From: Istiophorus platypterus
Lineage: Eukaryota; Chordata; Actinopteri; Istiophoriformes; Istiophoridae
Reading direction: 5' to 3'
Assembly (NCBI GenBank): GCA_016859345.1
Contig: CM029120.1
Span: 5,352,001 to 5,416,000 of the forward strand
Length of the DNA: 64,000 nucleotides
Shown here: piece by piece, positions 60,003-64,000 of the stretch
Numbering within the stretch: position 1 is the stretch's first letter
Layout: each line of letters begins with the position of its first letter
The notes under the pieces: generated by a model
Told to the model about the DNA's origin: nothing
Seen by the model: only the letters and a program-made list of their open reading frames with translations
Databases searched by the model: none
Position numbers and translations under genes: made by a program

Positions 60003-62385
60003 TTTCAAACAACTTGTCACTTGTTTATACAATATACAGTTTGGTCAACAACATGACAGTTAAGATCAAATATTGCACAAATCCCGATAAATGTGATTTT
60101 TTTTCCTGTTTTTTTTTTTTTTTTGTATTAATCATATGAACATGAACTAAGAAAACTAAAAAAATGAGACCAGGGTTTCCTTCAGATAAGGACAAATACA
60201 GGGACAATTAAAGCTGCTATTTCAGCACTGGCATCTCTTAAATGTACCGGGCACATGGAAACAGCAATTTAGACACAAAATAGGATGGTTTAGCCTAATT
60301 TTTGTATTATTATTCTCACGGTTCCTGGAACAATAATCAATTAAATCGTCAATTTGGTCTCTACTGGCAGCGTGTAAAAATCTTGTTTATAGATCTCATA
60401 TGGTTATAAAATATGGACAAATGAAAGCTAATGTTAAAGAATCGAAAGGATAAAATGAGACAATACGCAGGGGGAAAGACTGACAAAATGAAGAATATAC
60501 TAAGGGAGGAACTCTGGATTATACTTTCATAATAAAACATGAACTTTAAATACTCTAAATTGCCAAATTTTTGGGATTAAGTCACAAGGGCAATTCTGTC
60601 TCTACCTGCAACTTGTGAAAAAACTGGCAGACTTGACGAAGGAGAGCACTACGTATCCGAGATGCAAAATTGAGAGCATGGACTAAAAACATCGATCTTG
60701 TGACCTTCCTTTAGATCAGATGCATAAGAGACCACAGTTTTTAGTCAGTCTGTGTTTTTCTCAAAATGGCTGAGCTCAAAGTGTAAAGTGTGCATCGTGT
60801 GCTTTACGGCCGAGAACCTGACTCACTGATCCCTTAAAACTAAAACCAAATTCAACCTCAGAACAAACTGCTGTGGCGCTTGACAACCATTGAGCTACTT
60901 GTACTGATCACTATCCCTTCTGTGGACTTGTTATGGCAATGAGGTAGTGCAAAAAAAAGAAAAAAAGAATTAAAACACCCTTTGAGTCAAATTTAATCAC
61001 AGGCCTTGACCTTTGCTACAGTATCTTGTGTCTTTGCTTTCTTCCCAGGAAACGGGAGTGGTTAATTTGTTCACTATCAAACTGCTTTGATCTTATCACA
61101 ATGAAACTGGGGATTTTTTTCTCTCTTCTTCTACTCCTTTTTTTTTTTGAAGTAGTTACTACATTTACATGCAGCCTGAAAAGAATCTAACAGAGATCTG
61201 ACTGAAAGTGCCCAAATCATGGAGACTCTCAGACGGATACAGCCAGTGCAGAAACTCCATGGCCTTGTTTTCAGGCGGCGTCAGGCTACATCTAGACATA
61301 GTCTGTGTGTGTGTGTTTGTGTGTGTGGGATGGAGGTCAGACTAGCCCCGGATCTTGAAAGACGTCCTCATTGATGATCGTGCGGCAGAAACAGGGCCAG
61401 GACAGTGGGGGAGGCTGTGGAGGGAAACGGGGCCAGTGTCCCAGCGACAGCAGGAAGGAGGACGACTGTGTCCCAGAACCCCTGAAAGAGGTCATCTTCT
61501 CGACGACGGTTGGTTCTCTACCACAGGTCCGGGTGTTGGTGCAGGTGATCCGTCAGCGGGGCTGGGACAGATCTGAAGCGAGTCGTTCCCCCGGTCTGGG
61601 CTTTGGCTGGAAAACCCATCCTAGAATGATAAAATGCACACGTTATTTCCATATTACTCCACGATTCTGTTTTAATGTCTAAATTTAAACTTGTCTTGTG
61701 CTGAGCCGCTGAGAGGCTTGATGATGTTAAGAAATCTTCCAATCATTTTTACAGCTAACTTTGGTCCATAATAAGTCTGAAAATGGTGATTATAGCAATA
61801 GTAACTTATTTGAAAATTGCAACAGTAATTTCCTAAAGCACAAGATGACATCTTCAAATGTCTCTTTCCAGCAAATAAAACCGAGAGAAACAGCAAATGT
61901 TCCCTGAAGGTTTGGGGTATTTTCTTGAGATATTGCTTTGGCGACAAATCAACCACCAAAACAGTTTTTGTCAATTAATATTCTGTGCACCAACGGGTTC
62001 AATAATTAAACAATTGTTTCATCTTTGCTGTAAACAAACCCTGGACCTGCTCCGTAGACACCAATGCAAATAACTCCCCAAGAGAACATGACAGATCTCA
62101 TTAGGATTTAACTGGAATATTTTCACATACACATACACACGGTTTATCCTAATGACAAAATTAATTCAGGTCTTTGATGCTCTGACTTCCGGCTGAGGGA
62201 GAGAGTTGCCTTGTTTTAGGGTTGCTGACTTTACTTCTCCAAAAATAACTGAAATAACACAATGCATATTCAATTTCTAGACGCGCTCACCCTTTAAAAC
62301 TACCTCGCCAATTTCCAAAAATGAGGAAGGGGGGGGGGGTGGTGGGTGCAGGGAAATGTTTGAGTTAAGGGTGGCGAGTTATAAA

Positions 62386-62429
62386 TAAACAAACAAACAA
62401 ACAAACAAACGGATGGATGGATGGATGGA
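62386..62429. repeat. (AAAC)n(GGAT)n next to the cyrano exon 1 donor
   Basis: About six AAAC units followed by four to five GGAT units; the tract lies just inside the intron, about ten bases from the 62,440 donor. Confidence 0.88.
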
Positions 62430-62622
62430 GAGCACTGACCTTGGTGCGAGTTGATCCGAATCGATGCAGAGACGTTTCGGCCGTGGGTCGAGCTGCAGCT
62501 GCACACAATGGTAAACAAAAGCCGGGGGAGGGGGCTTCTTCTTCTACGGTGACACATCCGCGGTCTCCCTCACTGGACGTGCGCCGGGTTTCTGCTGCAA
62601 AGGGGGACCGCGCCGGTTGAGG

Positions 62623-62657
62623 CGTGTGTGTGTGTGTGTGTGTGTGTGGGGGGGGGG
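62623..62657. repeat. (GT)n followed by a G run
   Basis: About twelve GT units then ten G, in the GC-rich region upstream of cyrano exon 1. Confidence 0.9.
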
Positions 62658-62680
62658 TGAATAAACCGAAACCCCCGGCC

Positions 62681-62758
62681 CCTCCTCCTCCTCCTCCTCC
62701 TCCTCCTCCTCCTCCTCCTCCTCCTCCTCCGCCTCCTCCTCCTCCTCCGCCTCCTCCC
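62681..62758. repeat. (CCT)n trinucleotide tract at the cyrano promoter region
   Basis: About 78 bp of nearly pure CTC/CCT repeats with two CCG interruptions; purine-rich GGA on the minus strand. The poly-proline open frame across it is a repeat artefact. Confidence 0.92.
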
Positions 62759-63050
62759 TCGCCCCCTGCGCGCCGGAGAGGAGAGGAGAAGGTCCCGTCG
62801 TCCCCGGCTCCGCGCTCCCTCCGCTCTACGCCATTTTCGCTCTGCTACTATGAGCCGACGGAGGAGCGGGATTGCTCCGGGGAGCTGTCAATCAACGTCC
62901 GAGGGCCCGCCCCGGAAGCGCCCGCCCTCCCGGTGGCCACGAGTCGGACCGAGTCGCCTCCGATGGAGCCCGAGTCCGACCGAGTCGAGGAGAAACCACC
63001 GGTTTAATTCATCCAGTTCCAGCGGAGGAGGTCGAGTCTAAGTGGGAACG

Positions 63051-64000
63051 TGTTAGAACCAACACACAAATTCACCTAAGACTCTAAAAAGCGCATCGTG
63101 ACTCTCAGGGACATTAACTTCAGACGTTATCCTCAGTTCTGAGTTATGCTAAATCTTTTTCTTTAATCGTTTGTAAAGGAAAACGTCTCAACCATCAGCT
63201 GCTTCCGTTTAAATTCACCATCACGTCCTTCTGTTCGGCACCTTTTTGGTGTTTATTGTCCAAACCAATAGTCAGTTATCAATTAAGTGCAAAAATAAGA
63301 GAATTTATCATTGGAATAACTATTAATTGCAGCCTTTCTTTCATTGATTTTTTTTTTTTTTTAACAAAGTCGAATTTTTAAAGTTCAGCTTTATACCAAC
63401 AGCTTAATTGGACTAATGTGGATTTGATCTTTTCATAAGGTTTGTTGACCATAAGAAAAACTTTAAAAAGTGCAGCATCACCCTTAAAAACTCCCAAGTC
63501 ATGCAGTCACCGACCTGTACTTTCTGCTACTGACCATTTAAGTCTGTTGGTTAACATTGCAGTGACTGTGGGTTGAGCATTTCAAATTTGATTTATATTT
63601 TCACCTAAATGGCTTCACTGTCATCAGAATTTCTAATTCTTGTAATTTGCAGAGTAGCAAGTACACCATCTTCCTCAGTAGTGTAACGTAACTATTAGTA
63701 AGTCTACTGAATTAAATTAGTGCTAGTTAACTGGTAAAGTACTGAAAGTACCAGCTTTTTGATTTTGCAAGATTAATTAGTCAAGGCCACGATAAAAGTA
63801 CGAGATTCTATTCTAACCCTCTGACCTAGACCTTAAATGTTAAAAGTTCATACAATCAACTGGAATAAATCCAGATACAAATTTAAAAGTAAAAAAAAAG
63901 GCCAAGTTACAACAACTTCCCAATAAATGACACAAAAAGCATGGCACTTATTTTATTTTAATCAAATTCATGAATCACTTTGATAATACCTAGACCGACA
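63051..64000. other. Right-end AT-rich DNA, no gene recognised
   Basis: Mostly unique AT-rich sequence with T and A homopolymers. No ORF, RNA gene or repeat family is recognised. In the human order CHP1 would come next, but no chp1 exon is visible here. Confidence 0.5.

Larger units (their letters stand above)
58010..62600 (-). ncRNA. oip5-as1: Cyrano lncRNA (oip5-as1), approximate limits
   Basis: No supported protein-coding exon is found here, but three signs identify cyrano. The position is tail to tail with oip5, as in mammals. The minus strand at 60,002-59,978 carries the extended miR-7 site (GCAACAAAATCACCAATGTC then TTCCA) known from vertebrate cyrano. A splice pattern also fits: donor CAAG/GTCAGT at 62,440/62,439 and acceptor ATCATTCTAG at 61,621, leading into a probable long terminal exon. 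A minus-strand AATAAA lies at 58,029-58,034. In mammals cyrano directs destruction of miR-7, which spares the circular RNA Cdr1as. The 5' end and any further introns are undetermined. Confidence 0.85.
62441..63050 (-). promoter_or_regulatory. oip5-as1: CpG-rich probable cyrano promoter and exon 1
   Basis: GC-rich, CpG-rich segment ending at the strong minus-strand donor at 62,440. It contains the GT and CCT repeats. The start site cannot be placed; a divergent plus-strand transcript is possible but no coding exon supports one. Confidence 0.55.

Noticed and set aside
59881..60063. 60-codon plus-strand open frame over the miR-7 site
   Set aside because: It runs antisense to cyrano, has no recognisable protein similarity, and its conservation is explained by the miR-7 site.
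62624..63087. Overlapping proline- and arginine-rich open frames near the cyrano promoter
   Set aside because: They are translations of GT and CCT repeats and CpG-rich DNA in several frames; no splice or homology support.

Overview
The window is nuclear DNA of a ray-finned fish, probably a percomorph; I cannot name the species. The support is compact vertebrate gene structure, vertebrate proteins recognisable from end to end, CpG-rich promoters, many microsatellites, and relics of L2-type and L1/Tx1-type LINEs and other interspersed repeats common in teleosts.

Layout from left to right. (1) 1-22,500, minus strand: trip11 (golgin GMAP-210). All 21 coding exons can be chained in frame from the ATG at 21,860 to the stop at 225, giving 1,983 residues. 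(2) 23,745-35,344, minus strand: golga5 (golgin-84), present as two nearly identical direct tandem copies of about 5.8 kb. Each copy has every coding exon and the poly(A) signal, but only one promoter and non-coding exon 1 exist, near 36.5-36.8 kb. The left copy A is intact (755 residues). The promoter-proximal copy B has a stop codon in exon 9, inside a tight cluster of substitutions. (3) 37,450-47,051, minus: rtf1, a Paf1-complex subunit. (4) 47,400-50,860, plus: ndufaf1, a complex I assembly factor, head to head with rtf1. (5) 50,950-54,355, minus: nusap1, a spindle protein, tail to tail with ndufaf1. (6) 54,876-57,240, plus: oip5/mis18b, a centromere licensing factor, head to head with nusap1. 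(7) About 58,000-62,600, minus: the lncRNA cyrano (oip5-as1), recognised by its position tail to tail with oip5 and by its extended miR-7 site at 59,978-60,002.

The genes fall into two blocks. trip11 and golga5 are both coiled-coil Golgi tethers, and both lie on human 14q32. rtf1, ndufaf1, nusap1, oip5 and cyrano match a human 15q15 block. The break between the blocks lies at about 36.8-37.4 kb. Two bidirectional promoters (rtf1/ndufaf1 and nusap1/oip5) organise the right half; the second has CCAAT boxes and a CHR-like element suited to G2/M expression.

The items most worth following are the golga5 tandem duplication with its nonsense codon (real or an assembly product), the fish cyrano with its miR-7 site, the GC-AG introns in both golgins, and the TG tract beside a trip11 3' splice site. 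I saw no convincing tRNA, rRNA, CRISPR or viral gene.
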